In this document: piece by piece, positions 13,771 through 23,874 of the stretch
Layout of the letters: each line of letters begins with the position of its first letter
Position numbering within the stretch: position 1 is the stretch's first letter
NCBI GenBank assembly: GCA_905233245.1
Contig: CAJODK010000007.1
Location: 1-54,491 of the forward strand
From: an uncultured Prevotella sp.
Lineage (GTDB): Bacteria > Bacteroidota > Bacteroidia > Bacteroidales > Bacteroidaceae
Direction: 5' to 3'
Length of the DNA stretch: 54,491 bases
Made by a program: the position numbers and the translations under genes
The notes under the pieces: generated by a model
Seen by the model: only the letters and a program-made list of their open reading frames with translations
The model's database searches: none
What the model was told of the DNA's origin: nothing

Positions 13771-15492
13771 ATGGAAAGAATAATACTGCTCATTTCATGT
13801 TTTTTATTTGTCGGACCATCGAAACTCCGTGCAGATAGTAGTTGGACAACCTTTGAGGAAATCACTCTTGTAGGGGCAGGCACAGAAGAAAGCCCCTATC
13901 TTATCCATGACAATCTTGAATTATGGGTGTTTCGTTCATGGGTAAATGGAGGTAGAAATGAAATATGTGGAAAATTAGTTGCAAATATTAATATGGAGGA
14001 TCCCATAAATATTGGAACCAATACATATTACACTACGGAATGGGTTTCAATAGGCAAATGGGGATGCAATTATAATGGTGTTTTTGATGGCAGTGGGTGT
14101 ACTGTATATAACCTTAACACCAAAGGTGATGCTTTTCAAGGATTATTTGGATATGTCGGTAGACCGGGGATCGTTAAGAATTTAAAGGTGAGGGGCAATA
14201 TTGAGGGTTATAGAGCTGTAGGGGGAATAGTTGGCACTTGCGTTGGCAAAGTGATAAATTGTATCAATTATGCTGATGTTAGTGGTTATGAATATATTGG
14301 TGGAATATGCGGTAATAGTGACAGTGATATTATCAATTGCATCAATTATGGTACTATCACCGCAAGAGGTGCACTTGCTGGCGGTATAAGTGGATATCAT
14401 ACATATGCGGGTGAAAACCCTATAATAAAGGATTGCGTGAACTATGGAAATGTCAAGGGTTGGAAACAAACTGGAGGAGTTGTGGGATGTGATATAAGTA
14501 GCAACACTACAATAGAAAATTGTAGAAATGAAGGCACTGTGACAGCGGAGCGAGGAAACATTGCAGGTATTGTTGGAGAAATCCAATATAATACGACGGT
14601 TTCATTTTGTACCAATGTAGGAAAGGTAACCAATACAGAAAATGGATATTATTTTGTTGGTGGTATCGCTGGTGTAAGTAGTAATGGGAAAATATATAAT
14701 TGCATAAACAAGGCTGAAGTGGTTAGTACTGCAACCTATGTTGGTGGAATTGTAGGCATATCATATGCTGATGTTGTTGGTTGCAAAAATACAGGAAGTG
14801 TTAAAGGTAAGAATTATGTTGGTGGCATTGCTGGATACTATTACGACTTAAGCTATCCTACATCGCAAATGAGAGATTGCATTATGTCAAAGGGAGCTGT
14901 TACAGGTGAGACCAAAACAGCAGCTATTGCAGGTCAAGGAATGAGCGTTTTGTCGGAAAACTACTATACAAATGATGTCATAGTGTATGACGGTGCCAAC
15001 ACATACCAAGGAACCACAGAAAGAGGTACTTGGTGGGAGCACAATGGGTTTACACTTAAAGATGTGTACGAAATGGAAGATGATAATATCACCTACTATA
15101 ATGGAGCTGTGCAGACGGCTAGAAAAAAAGTAGCGGATAATGAAAAGATAATAATAATCGGTGTGCCAGAAGTAATCCCAGGAGAGACTCCTGACATATC
15201 TGATATAGTCATAAGGGATGGTGAAAGAGTCTTGTCACCAGATGATGACTACGAAATAAAGACCGATACTGACAAAGGTACGATTACAATAGAGTTCAAG
15301 GATGACTATGAAGGCGAAATAAAGTTTCCTAATAGTACTGGTATTATTAACATACATGATACGAAGCGTTATATTAGCAATATTGGAGATACAATTTATG
15401 ACATAAATGGTAAGCCAGTATCAAAAGCTAAGTCTGGATTAAATATCATCCGTGCGAAGAATGGTAATTATAGAAAAGTTTTCGTAAAATAA
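13771..15492 (+). CDS. Secreted GLUG-repeat surface protein
   Basis: A 573-residue protein with a signal peptide (MERIILLISCFLFVGPSKLRA), an early GAGTEESPYLI motif, and a long array of about 25-residue units of the kind GGIVG...V.NC.N.G.V.G (residues about 120-390). These match GLUG/beta-helix-type repeats of Bacteroidetes and Firmicutes surface proteins. The C-terminal 35 residues (GDTIYDINGKPVSKAKSGLNIIRAKNGNYRKVFVK) match the sorting-like tail common in Prevotella secreted proteins. The gene is conspicuously more AT-rich than its neighbours and uses many AAT, ATA and AAA codons, which suggests recent acquisition. No TAnnTTTG promoter is seen just upstream. Adhesion or carbohydrate binding is likely, but the ligand is unknown. 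Confidence 0.82.
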   Translation: MERIILLISCFLFVGPSKLRADSSWTTFEEITLVGAGTEESPYLIHDNLELWVFRSWVNGGRNEICGKLVANINMEDPINIGTNTYYTTEWVSIGKWGCNYNGVFDGSGCTVYNLNTKGDAFQGLFGYVGRPGIVKNLKVRGNIEGYRAVGGIVGTCVGKVINCINYADVSGYEYIGGICGNSDSDIINCINYGTITARGALAGGISGYHTYAGENPIIKDCVNYGNVKGWKQTGGVVGCDISSNTTIENCRNEGTVTAERGNIAGIVGEIQYNTTVSFCTNVGKVTNTENGYYFVGGIAGVSSNGKIYNCINKAEVVSTATYVGGIVGISYADVVGCKNTGSVKGKNYVGGIAGYYYDLSYPTSQMRDCIMSKGAVTGETKTAAIAGQGMSVLSENYYTNDVIVYDGANTYQGTTERGTWWEHNGFTLKDVYEMEDDNITYYNGAVQTARKKVADNEKIIIIGVPEVIPGETPDISDIVIRDGERVLSPDDDYEIKTDTDKGTITIEFKDDYEGEIKFPNSTGIINIHDTKRYISNIGDTIYDINGKPVSKAKSGLNIIRAKNGNYRKVFVK

Positions 15493-15557
15493 GATTATAT
15501 CATCATTATTTATTATGGCATGTGAAGAAAAATAAACAATAAGAGATAAGCGAGCGA

Positions 15558-15600
15558 GCGGAGCTGACCTTGATGAGGTCGGTTCCGCTTTTCGTTTCTT
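15558..15600 (+). terminator. Rho-independent terminator after the GLUG gene
   Basis: GCGGAGCTGACC (15558-15569) pairs with GGTCGGTTCCGC (15577-15588), a 12-bp stem with two G-U pairs, followed by a T-rich stretch. Confidence 0.75.
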
Positions 15601-15855
15601 CTCACTAGGAATGTTGCTGTTCATCCTTCATCATTCATCTTTTCTTTGTAAGTAGCTGTGTTTCAACAATAAGAGATGATGAAGGATTGATTCTTATCTT
15701 TCATCATCCTTCATCGCCTTTCATGGCTTGTTATTTTTACTTCACTCATGCAAAGATACGGCTTATATATCTTTATGTCATCCATCTTCGTTTGAGTAAA
15801 TGTTATTAAAACTGCTTGCAAAGGTACGAAAAATTTAGTAACTTTGCAAGCAATT
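15601..15855. promoter_or_regulatory. Repeat-rich spacer with face-to-face promoters
   Basis: CATCCTTCAT-type simple repeats lie at 15620-15642 and 15694-15724. At 15813-15851 GCTTGCAAAGGTAC and GTAACTTTGCAAGC form an inverted repeat. It supplies a plus-strand promoter (TTG 15816-15818, 20 bp, TAACTTTG 15839-15846) and a minus-strand -7 TACCTTTG (15826-15819). No gene of size is found leftwards; a minus-strand frame of 24 codons follows the minus promoter. The rest of the 360-bp gap holds nothing recognisable. Confidence 0.5.
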
Positions 15856-16194
15856 ATGACACTCCGTGACCTCATAAAATCCGTTGATGCAGAGCAGTAT
15901 GCTGACAATGCTCTATTTCAGAAGCTGTGCGTAGCGCAACCTGAATACGGCTCGCCTATGCGCATAAAGGTGAAGAGAGTGGGAGAGCGTATCGCCATTA
16001 CCGACACGCATATTGGTTCTCTCGGCGACCGCCTGATGTACAAGATAGATGTTGACCCTGATTTGAATATCTCAAAGGAGCAGCTGCTGGACGCTATACT
16101 GAAAGAGATGGCAAGAGACGGCTTCGACGAAACGGCTCAGACGGAGTATTGGAATAACTTTGATGACCTGCAGAAGGCTAAACTGTTGAGATGA
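15856..16194 (+). CDS. Small conserved hypothetical protein
   Basis: 112 residues, soluble, charged and helical-looking (TLRDLIKSVDAEQYADNALFQKLC, then a beta-rich middle with IKVKRVGERIAITDTHIG and a C-terminal helix DGFDETAQTEYWNNFDDLQKAK). No named family is recognised. ATG 15856 follows the -7 TAACTTTG by only 9 bp, so the mRNA is nearly leaderless. The next gene is convergent, ending 40 bp beyond this stop. Confidence 0.7.
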   Translation: MTLRDLIKSVDAEQYADNALFQKLCVAQPEYGSPMRIKVKRVGERIAITDTHIGSLGDRLMYKIDVDPDLNISKEQLLDAILKEMARDGFDETAQTEYWNNFDDLQKAKLLR

Positions 16195-16234
16195 TGCTGC
16201 TCCCTAAGTTCATAATAACGTGAATTTGCGACTG

Positions 16235-16528
16235 TCACGTCCAGAATTCCTTTTCCTCGGTTCGTTCCATCTCTCCCTGGCACTTAGGACAAGTATTCAT
16301 GTCCCACAGTCTGATGTTATCGCTGCCACAGTTTAGGCACAGCCTGCCCACCTCGCTCCTGAATGACGGAGCAATGTCGGCTATTACTCCACCCACCACA
16401 AGGTTCTGAATGGTCTTGCACTTCTGACATGAGATATTTTTTATCTCTTGCCTGAAAAGCCCTCGCCCCTCATACACATCAGCTTCATAGCCACACTGCC
16501 TGCAACGATATTTCAATTTCCATGCCAT
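16235..16528 (-). CDS. Small zinc-ribbon protein
   Basis: 97 residues with four CxxC knuckles: CRQCGYE near the N terminus, CQKCKT near residue 35, CLNCGSDN near 70 and CPKCQG near 80. This is enough for two zinc ribbons. It resembles small rubredoxin/zinc-ribbon accessory proteins; partner unknown. The start [13 protein letters not shown] was chosen because the -7 element (16544-16537) lies 8 bp before it, making translation from the open upstream frame impossible. The transcript should be nearly leaderless. Confidence 0.78.
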   Translation of the reverse strand: MAWKLKYRCRQCGYEADVYEGRGLFRQEIKNISCQKCKTIQNLVVGGVIADIAPSFRSEVGRLCLNCGSDNIRLWDMNTCPKCQGEMERTEEKEFWT

Positions 16529-16533
16529 TATGC

Positions 16534-16564
16534 TTGCAAAGGTACGAAAAAAATTGTATCTTTG
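16534..16564. promoter_or_regulatory. Overlapping divergent promoters between zinc-ribbon gene and ridA
   Basis: Plus strand: TTG 16534-16536, 20 bp, TATCTTTG 16557-16564. Minus strand: -7 TACCTTTG at 16544-16537. The layout and sequence GCTTGCAAAGGTACGAAAAA repeat those at 15813-15846, so the two promoter regions are probably copies of one another. Confidence 0.65.
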
Positions 16565-16609
16565 CACTTGCAATTACGAAAAAATAGTATTATAACATTC
16601 CGCAAACTT

Positions 16610-16993
16610 ATGAAAAAAGCAATAAGCACAACGAAAGCACCATCGGCTATCGGCCCGTATAGCCAGGCTATTCAGGTAGGCAATTTTCTGTATGCCTCTG
16701 GTCAGATACCTATCAACCCCGCAACTGGCAACATCGTAGAGGGAGGCATAAAGGAACAGACACAACAGTCTCTCAACAACGTTAAGGCCATACTGCAAGA
16801 GGCTGGTCTTACGATGGATAATGTCGTAAAGACAACGATATTCCTTGCCGACATGAACGACTTTGCCGACATGAATGCCGTCTATGCGGAGTTCTTTGCG
16901 GAGCCATTCCCTGCACGCTCTGCCGTTGCCGTTAAGTCTCTGCCGAAGGGTGCATTAGTAGAAATCGAGGTTGTAGCTATTATCGAGAAATAA
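16610..16993 (+). CDS. ridA: RidA family reactive enamine/imine deaminase
   Basis: 127 residues, the normal length of the YjgF/YER057c/UK114 family, which hydrolyses 2-aminoacrylate and related imines released by PLP enzymes. Signature features are [24 protein letters not shown] at the N terminus, [22 protein letters not shown] in the centre and [20 protein letters not shown], which carries the active-site arginine and glutamate. The upstream open frame runs back through the promoter, so the ATG at 16610 is the start. Its own promoter lies at 16534-16564. Confidence 0.95.
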   Translation: MKKAISTTKAPSAIGPYSQAIQVGNFLYASGQIPINPATGNIVEGGIKEQTQQSLNNVKAILQEAGLTMDNVVKTTIFLADMNDFADMNAVYAEFFAEPFPARSAVAVKSLPKGALVEIEVVAIIEK

Positions 16994-17242
16994 CAAGGCA
17001 AAGCGGGAATACATCGAGGCAAACAAGAAATGGGTGGATAATCGCCCTTCAGCAGGAGTACATCCTCGCGTATGTATTTGTCCATGGCGTCATAGCCTCG
17101 CTTGTTACGGAGATAGGCGTAGAGATTCTCTATTTTGGAGTAGATAGCCCATTCCATATTTTGCCATCGATGAGCGCAGGAAGATGTGTTTTGATCTTTG
17201 AGAGCCGTGCTTTGTTCTTTTGGTGCTGAGTAATGATTTCAG
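16994..17242. other. Gene-free stretch between convergent ridA and dnaK
   Basis: On the minus strand 17157-17030 reads MEWAIYSKIENLYAYLRNK and onward in one frame, and a neighbouring frame upstream reads HQKNKARLSKIKTHLPALIDGK. This could be a decayed frame-shifted gene, but no family is recognised and the tail runs antisense into ridA. Otherwise nothing is seen. Confidence 0.2.
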
Positions 17243-17299
17243 ATTAACGCGTAAATTTAAAAAAATAACGCGTTAATTTCGAAAATTAACGCGTTAATT
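17243..17299. repeat. Three ACGCGT palindromes spaced exactly 21 bp
   Basis: ATTAACGCGTAAAT (17243), ATAACGCGTTAAT (17265) and the perfect 16-mer AATTAACGCGTTAATT (17284-17299) have centres at 49.5, 70.5 and 91.5 of the 17200s, exactly 21 bp apart. They lie between the ends of two convergent genes, so they are not an obvious promoter operator. Confidence 0.75.
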
Positions 17300-17334
17300 G
17301 AAAGTTATAGTTTAGAGACAAGCATTGGTTGCTT

Positions 17335-19272
<1,938 letters not shown>

Positions 19273-19326
19273 AATCTTATAGTTTTTTTTGTTTGTTAAT
19301 TCGAAATTTTTGTCAATTCGCTCTAA

Positions 19327-19341
19327 ACAAAGGCTGTGCCA
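19327..19341 (-). promoter_or_regulatory. Possible sigma-54-like element upstream of dnaK
   Basis: On the minus strand TGGCAC-A-GCCT-TTG-T is one base short of the -24/-12 pattern TGGCAC-N5-TTGC. It lies 55 bp before the dnaK ATG, and upstream inverted GTGGCAC/GTGCCAC boxes (about 19336-19342 and 19383-19389) flank it. No good TAnnTTTG was found for dnaK. This is a hypothesis from pattern only. Confidence 0.3.
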
Positions 19342-19416
19342 CTTTGCCATATCGAGTATCTCAGGTGACAAAATGTGACATTGTGGCACAAGGCGTGGCA
19401 TATTTTTCACCTTTTC

Positions 19417-19447
19417 TTTGTCATTAAAGAAAAAAATAGTACCTTTG
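19417..19447 (+). promoter_or_regulatory. Promoter of the etf operon
   Basis: TTTG (19417-19420), 19 bp, TACCTTTG (19440-19447). The start codon of etfB is 31 bp further. Confidence 0.75.
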
Positions 19448-19478
19448 CAGAAGAGATAACTAAACAGCAAAAGAAGAT

Positions 19479-20300
19479 ATGAGTTTGAAAATCGTTGTAC
19501 TTGCCAAGCAGGTACCTGACACGCACAATGTGGGACCAGATGCGATGACCCCAGAGGGCACCATCAACCGTTCTGCATTGCCTGCCGTTTTTAATCCCGA
19601 AGACCTTAACGCACTGGAGCAGGCATTGCGCCTGAAGGACCAGTTCCCTGGTTCTACCATCTCAGTAGTGACGATGGGACTGCCAAAGAGTGCGGAGGTA
19701 ATCCGTGAGGCTCTCTGTCGCGGTGCTGACGAGGGTTATGTAGTGACCGACCGCCCTCTGGGTGGCGCTGACACACTGGCTACCTCGTACACGCTGGCGC
19801 AGGCTATAAAGAAGATAGGCGGATATGACATCATACTGGGTGGCCGTCAGGCTATCGATGGTGATACGGCACAGGTGGGTCCGCAGGTGGCTGAGAAACT
19901 GGGACTGACACAGGTGACATACGCTGAGGAGATAATCTCGCTGGACGAGAAGGCTCGCAAGGTGGTCATCAAGCGCCACATCGACGGTGGTGTAGAGACC
20001 GTAGAGGCTCCGCTGCCACTGGTAGTAACGGTGAATGGCTCCGCTGCTCCATGTCGTCCTCGTAATGCCAAGAGGGTGATGAAGTACAACAGCCGCCGTC
20101 CTGACCTGGACATTACGCAATGGGGCGCTGCTGACATAGACTGCGACCCAAATCAGATAGGTAAGACAGGTTCGCCCACCAACGTGAAGGCGGTGAAGAA
20201 TATCGTGTTTAAGGCTAAGGAAAGTCGCACGCTGACAGGCAGTGACGCTGACATCAACGGCCTGATGCAGGAACTGATTAACGAGAAGATTATTGGTTAA
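19479..20300 (+). CDS. etfB: Electron transfer flavoprotein subunit beta
   Basis: 273 residues, FixA/EtfB family. The N terminus [15 protein letters not shown], the [19 protein letters not shown] segment, [26 protein letters not shown] and [25 protein letters not shown] are all diagnostic. With EtfA it carries FAD (and AMP or a second FAD) and passes electrons between an acyl-CoA dehydrogenase and a membrane or ferredoxin acceptor. It is first in a tight three-gene operon (3 bp to etfA, 5 bp to the dehydrogenase). Bifurcating and non-bifurcating forms cannot be told apart safely here. Confidence 0.95.
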   Translation: MSLKIVVLAKQVPDTHNVGPDAMTPEGTINRSALPAVFNPEDLNALEQALRLKDQFPGSTISVVTMGLPKSAEVIREALCRGADEGYVVTDRPLGGADTLATSYTLAQAIKKIGGYDIILGGRQAIDGDTAQVGPQVAEKLGLTQVTYAEEIISLDEKARKVVIKRHIDGGVETVEAPLPLVVTVNGSAAPCRPRNAKRVMKYNSRRPDLDITQWGAADIDCDPNQIGKTGSPTNVKAVKNIVFKAKESRTLTGSDADINGLMQELINEKIIG

Positions 20301-20303
20301 GAA

Positions 20304-21344
20304 ATGAACAACGTATTTGTATATTGCGAGATAGAGGGCACACAGGTAAAGGATGTAGCCCTCGAACTGCTCACCAAGGGTCGTAAACTGGCCAATACGC
20401 TGGGCGTGCAACTGGAGTGCATCATAGCAGGTGCAGGTCTGGACGGCGTGGAGAAGCAGGTAATGAAATATGGTGTGGATAAGGTGCATGTCTTCGATGC
20501 CGAAGGCTTGTTCCCATACACCTCCAACCCTCATACTGCGCTGGTAGTAAACCTCTTCAAGGAGGAGAAGCCACAGATATGTCTGCTGGGCGCTACAGTA
20601 ATAGGCCGTGACCTGGGACCACGCGTGTCTTCAGCACTCTTCAGCGGACTGACTGCCGACTGTACAGAGTTGGAGATAGACAATTTTGACATGAAGGTGA
20701 AGAACGATGCTGGCGAACTGGAGACCAAGCACTATGAGAACCAGTTGATGCAGATACGTCCTGCCTTCGGTGGCAATATCGTGGCAACTATCGTGAATCC
20801 AGAGCATCGTCCTCAGATGGCTACCGTGCGCGAGGGCGTGATGAAGAAAGAGGTGCTCGACGAGAACTACAAGGGCGAGGTCATTCGTCATGACGTGGCT
20901 AAGTACGTGCCAGAGACAGAGTACGTAGTAAAGGTGCTCGACCGCCATGTGGAGCAGGCAAAGCACAACCTGAAGGGTTCGCCAATCATCGTGGCAGGCG
21001 GCTATGGCGTAGGCAGCAAGGAGGGCTTCGACAAACTCTTCGAACTGGCTAAGGAACTGCATGCAGAAGTGGGTGCCAGCCGTGCAGCTGTGGATGCAGG
21101 ATGGGTGGACAACGACCGCCAGATAGGCCAGACAGGTATCACCGTGCATCCTAAGGTGTACATCGCCTGTGGTATCTCTGGTCAGATACAGCATATCGCC
21201 GGTATGCAGGATTCAGGCATCATCATCTCTGTCAACAGCGACCCAGATGCTCCTATCAACGCTATCGCTGACTACGTAATCAACGGTACCGTGGAGGAGG
21301 TAGTGCCTAAGATGATAAAGTATTACAAAGAAAACAACAAGTAA
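20304..21344 (+). CDS. etfA: Electron transfer flavoprotein subunit alpha
   Basis: 346 residues, FixB/EtfA family. The N-terminal half binds EtfB (NNVFVYCEIEGTQVKDVALELLTKGRKLA). The C-terminal FAD-binding domain shows IIVAGGYGVGSKEGFDKLFELAKELHAEVGASRAAVDAGWVDNDRQIGQTGITVHPKVYIACGISGQIQHIAGMQDS and IISVNSDPDAPINAIADY. It forms the electron-transfer heterodimer with the upstream EtfB and serves the downstream dehydrogenase. Confidence 0.96.
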   Translation: MNNVFVYCEIEGTQVKDVALELLTKGRKLANTLGVQLECIIAGAGLDGVEKQVMKYGVDKVHVFDAEGLFPYTSNPHTALVVNLFKEEKPQICLLGATVIGRDLGPRVSSALFSGLTADCTELEIDNFDMKVKNDAGELETKHYENQLMQIRPAFGGNIVATIVNPEHRPQMATVREGVMKKEVLDENYKGEVIRHDVAKYVPETEYVVKVLDRHVEQAKHNLKGSPIIVAGGYGVGSKEGFDKLFELAKELHAEVGASRAAVDAGWVDNDRQIGQTGITVHPKVYIACGISGQIQHIAGMQDSGIIISVNSDPDAPINAIADYVINGTVEEVVPKMIKYYKENNK

Positions 21345-21349
21345 AGGAA

Positions 21350-23140
21350 ATGGCTAATTTTTATACAGAACATCCAGAGATTAAGTTTCACTTGAGCCAT
21401 CCTTTGCTCAAGCATATCGTGGAACTCAAAGAGCGTGGCTATGCCGACGCTGGTAAATATGACTATGCACCAGCCGACTTCGAAGAGGCTATGGAGAACT
21501 TCGAGAACGTGCTGGAACTCACTGGTGACGTGTGTGCCAATGTGATAGCACCTAACGCTGAGAGTGTGGATGCGGAAGGCCCTCGTTGTGAGAACGGCCG
21601 CATGATTTACGCTTCGAAGACCTACGAAAACCTTGACGCTACAATTAAGGCTGGTCTGAATGGCGTGACGATGCCCCGTCGCTATGGTGGTCTGAACTTC
21701 CCAATGGCTATCTACTCTGCCATCAATGAGATGATAGCTGCTGGCGACACGGGTTTTGAGAATATCTGGTCACTTCAGGACTGTATTGAGACGCTCTATG
21801 AGTTTGGTGACGAGGATCAGCGCCAGCGCTACGTGCCACGCGTGTGTCAGGGTGAGACTATGTCAATGGACCTGACAGAGCCCGATGCGGGTTCTGACCT
21901 GCAGTCAGTAATGCTCAAGGCAACATACGACGAGGAGAATAAGTGTTGGCGACTGAATGGCTGTAAGCGATTCATCACCAATGGTGACTCAGACATACAC
22001 CTCGTACTGGCGCGTTCGGTAGAAGGTACCCGCGACGGTCGTGGACTGTCAATGTTTATCTACGACAAGAGAAACGGTGGCGTGGATGTGCGCCGTATCG
22101 AAAACAAACTAGGCATACATGGTTCACCAACCTGCGAGCTGGTATATAAGAATGCGAAGGCAGAACTCTGCGGTAGCGAGAAACTGGGTCTTATCAAGTA
22201 CGTGATGGGCCTGATGAACGGTGCTCGTCTGGGTATCGCAGGTCAGTCAACAGGTACTTCACAGATGGCATACAACGAGGCTCTCTCTTACGCTCGCGAC
22301 CGTAAGCAGTTTGGTAAGGCTATCATCAACTTCCCTGCTGTCTATGACATGCTCGCTACAATGAAAGCGAAGCTTGATGCAGGGCGTTCGCTCTACTACG
22401 CTACCTCTCGCTACGTGGATATTTACAAGACGCTGGAGGACATAGAGCGTGACCGCAAACTCACTGGTGAGAAACTCACCGCTGAGGAGCGTCAGGAATG
22501 CAAGGCATTCTCTAAGCTCGCCGATGCCTTTACGCCTATCGCTAAGGGTATGACATCAGAGTATGCCAACCAGAATGCATACGATGGTATTCAGGTGCAC
22601 GGCGGTTCAGGCTTCATGCTGGAGTACGCTTGTCAGCGCCTGTATCGTGATGCCCGTATCCTGACTATCTATGAGGGAACTACACAGTTGCAGACTGTGG
22701 CTGCTGGTCGCTACATCACCAATGGCTTCTATGGTCAGATAATCGACGGTTTCCTTGCCAAGGGTGAGAGAGGCTATGCTCTGGAGAATGCTAGTGCGTT
22801 CTCAGAGGTAGCATCCCAGAGCGAGGAGTGGTGCTCAGAGGAGTTCCTGCCTCTCAAGGAGAAGATTGCCAAGATGGCTGCCAAGTACAACGAGGCTGTG
22901 AATTACGTCAACGAGCAGAAGAATGACGAACTGAAGGATTTCTGCATACGTCACCTCTACGAGATGGCTGGTGATATCATCATGGCACTCCTGCTTGTGG
23001 GTGATGCTGTGAAGGATGCAGAGATGTTTGGCAAGTCTGCTCGCGTTTACATTCGCTACGTGGACGCAGAGGTTGAGAAGCATTACGCCTTCGTAATGTC
23101 ATGCACAGAGGCTGACCTTGAGTATTATGGGAAAAATTAA
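21350..23140 (+). CDS. Acyl-CoA dehydrogenase family protein
   Basis: 596 residues, a long acyl-CoA dehydrogenase with an extra C-terminal helical domain after residue about 470. Family motifs present: the FAD/substrate segment MSMDLTEPDAGSDLQS, RKQFGKAIINFPAVYDMLA, IQVHGGSGFMLEYACQRLYRDARI and IYEGTTQLQ, whose glutamate (near residue 440) is the catalytic base in medium- and short-chain enzymes. It oxidises an acyl-CoA to the enoyl-CoA, or runs in reverse, with electrons passed to EtfAB encoded just upstream. Substrate chain length is not evident. No other beta-oxidation gene is nearby. Confidence 0.93.
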   Translation: MANFYTEHPEIKFHLSHPLLKHIVELKERGYADAGKYDYAPADFEEAMENFENVLELTGDVCANVIAPNAESVDAEGPRCENGRMIYASKTYENLDATIKAGLNGVTMPRRYGGLNFPMAIYSAINEMIAAGDTGFENIWSLQDCIETLYEFGDEDQRQRYVPRVCQGETMSMDLTEPDAGSDLQSVMLKATYDEENKCWRLNGCKRFITNGDSDIHLVLARSVEGTRDGRGLSMFIYDKRNGGVDVRRIENKLGIHGSPTCELVYKNAKAELCGSEKLGLIKYVMGLMNGARLGIAGQSTGTSQMAYNEALSYARDRKQFGKAIINFPAVYDMLATMKAKLDAGRSLYYATSRYVDIYKTLEDIERDRKLTGEKLTAEERQECKAFSKLADAFTPIAKGMTSEYANQNAYDGIQVHGGSGFMLEYACQRLYRDARILTIYEGTTQLQTVAAGRYITNGFYGQIIDGFLAKGERGYALENASAFSEVASQSEEWCSEEFLPLKEKIAKMAAKYNEAVNYVNEQKNDELKDFCIRHLYEMAGDIIMALLLVGDAVKDAEMFGKSARVYIRYVDAEVEKHYAFVMSCTEADLEYYGKN

Positions 23141-23459
23141 TAACATATGGAACTACATAGCAAGGCACAAGTACTTGATAACGATAGTACTTGGTGTCTT
23201 GCTGGTGGGCGTAATCGATGAGAATAGTTTCAGGAAGATTATCGTCCTCAATATGCACAAGAATGAGGTGGAGACGGAGTTGCGGGAGGCTATGGAGCAG
23301 TACGAGCGCGATTCAGTACGCCTGCGTGCCCTGAACGCAAATCAGAAAGGCGTGGAGCGAATCGCTCGAGAGCGCTACTTCATGAAGCGCCCTAATGAGG
23401 ACATCTTTGTGCTGAGTACTGACAAACGAGAGACCACAGACGATGCGCGAACTAAGTAA
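23127..23459 (+). CDS. FtsB/DivIC-like septum formation protein
   Basis: 110 residues: a short cytoplasmic N terminus, one transmembrane helix (YLITIVLGVLLVGVID), then a coiled coil (HKNEVETELREAMEQYERDSVRLRAL) and the typical end VERIARERYFMKRPNEDIFVL. This is the FtsB/DivIC layout of the periplasmic divisome bridge with FtsL and FtsQ. ATG 23127 overlaps the dehydrogenase stop by 14 bp, so translation is coupled to an unrelated metabolic operon. Confidence 0.88.
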   Translation: MGKINNIWNYIARHKYLITIVLGVLLVGVIDENSFRKIIVLNMHKNEVETELREAMEQYERDSVRLRALNANQKGVERIARERYFMKRPNEDIFVLSTDKRETTDDARTK

Positions 23460-23874
23460 AGTACAGTCGATACTCTTTGCCATCGGTGCGTCGCTGATGG
23501 TGATAGGAGTGGGTCTGGTGGTCTTTATGCCACTGGACGGTGCCAAGTGTGGCGCTGTGGCCTTTGCGCTGGGTGCTATTCTTTTTGCTGGTATTCAGAT
23601 GAGTCAAATATATATCGGCAACAACCTCGTTATCCGTCGCTTGCGCAGAATAATGGTCATTGCCGATATTGCCTTTATAGTAGCAGCATTGTTGCTGCTG
23701 GAGAATTTTTTCCGTATTGTTTACCCATTGTTTGCAACCACCATTGATGGCTACAACGCTTACGTGCATTACGTGCACAACAACTGGGTGGTGATACTTC
23801 TCGTAGCCGCTATTCTGGAGATGTATTCGATGCATCGCATCTCCTACGAACTCAAGAAGGAGGAGCGGGCTTAG
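23443..23874 (+). CDS. Four-helix membrane protein of unknown function
   Basis: 143 residues with four hydrophobic segments (ILFAIGASLMVIGVGLVVF, AVAFALGAILFAGIQM, IMVIADIAFIVAALLLL, WVVILLVAAILEMYSM) and a charged C terminus. The ATG overlaps the FtsB/DivIC-like gene by 17 bp, suggesting coupled synthesis and a possible envelope or division role (inference). The stop overlaps that of the convergent nagB by 4 bp. Confidence 0.85.
   Translation: MRELSKVQSILFAIGASLMVIGVGLVVFMPLDGAKCGAVAFALGAILFAGIQMSQIYIGNNLVIRRLRRIMVIADIAFIVAALLLLENFFRIVYPLFATTIDGYNAYVHYVHNNWVVILLVAAILEMYSMHRISYELKKEERA

Noticed and set aside
16882..17157. Possible decayed gene (MEWAIYSKIENLYAYLRNK...) opposite ridA end
   Set aside because: The first part reads like protein but no family is recognised, the frame breaks upstream and the end is antisense to ridA; kept only as a note.
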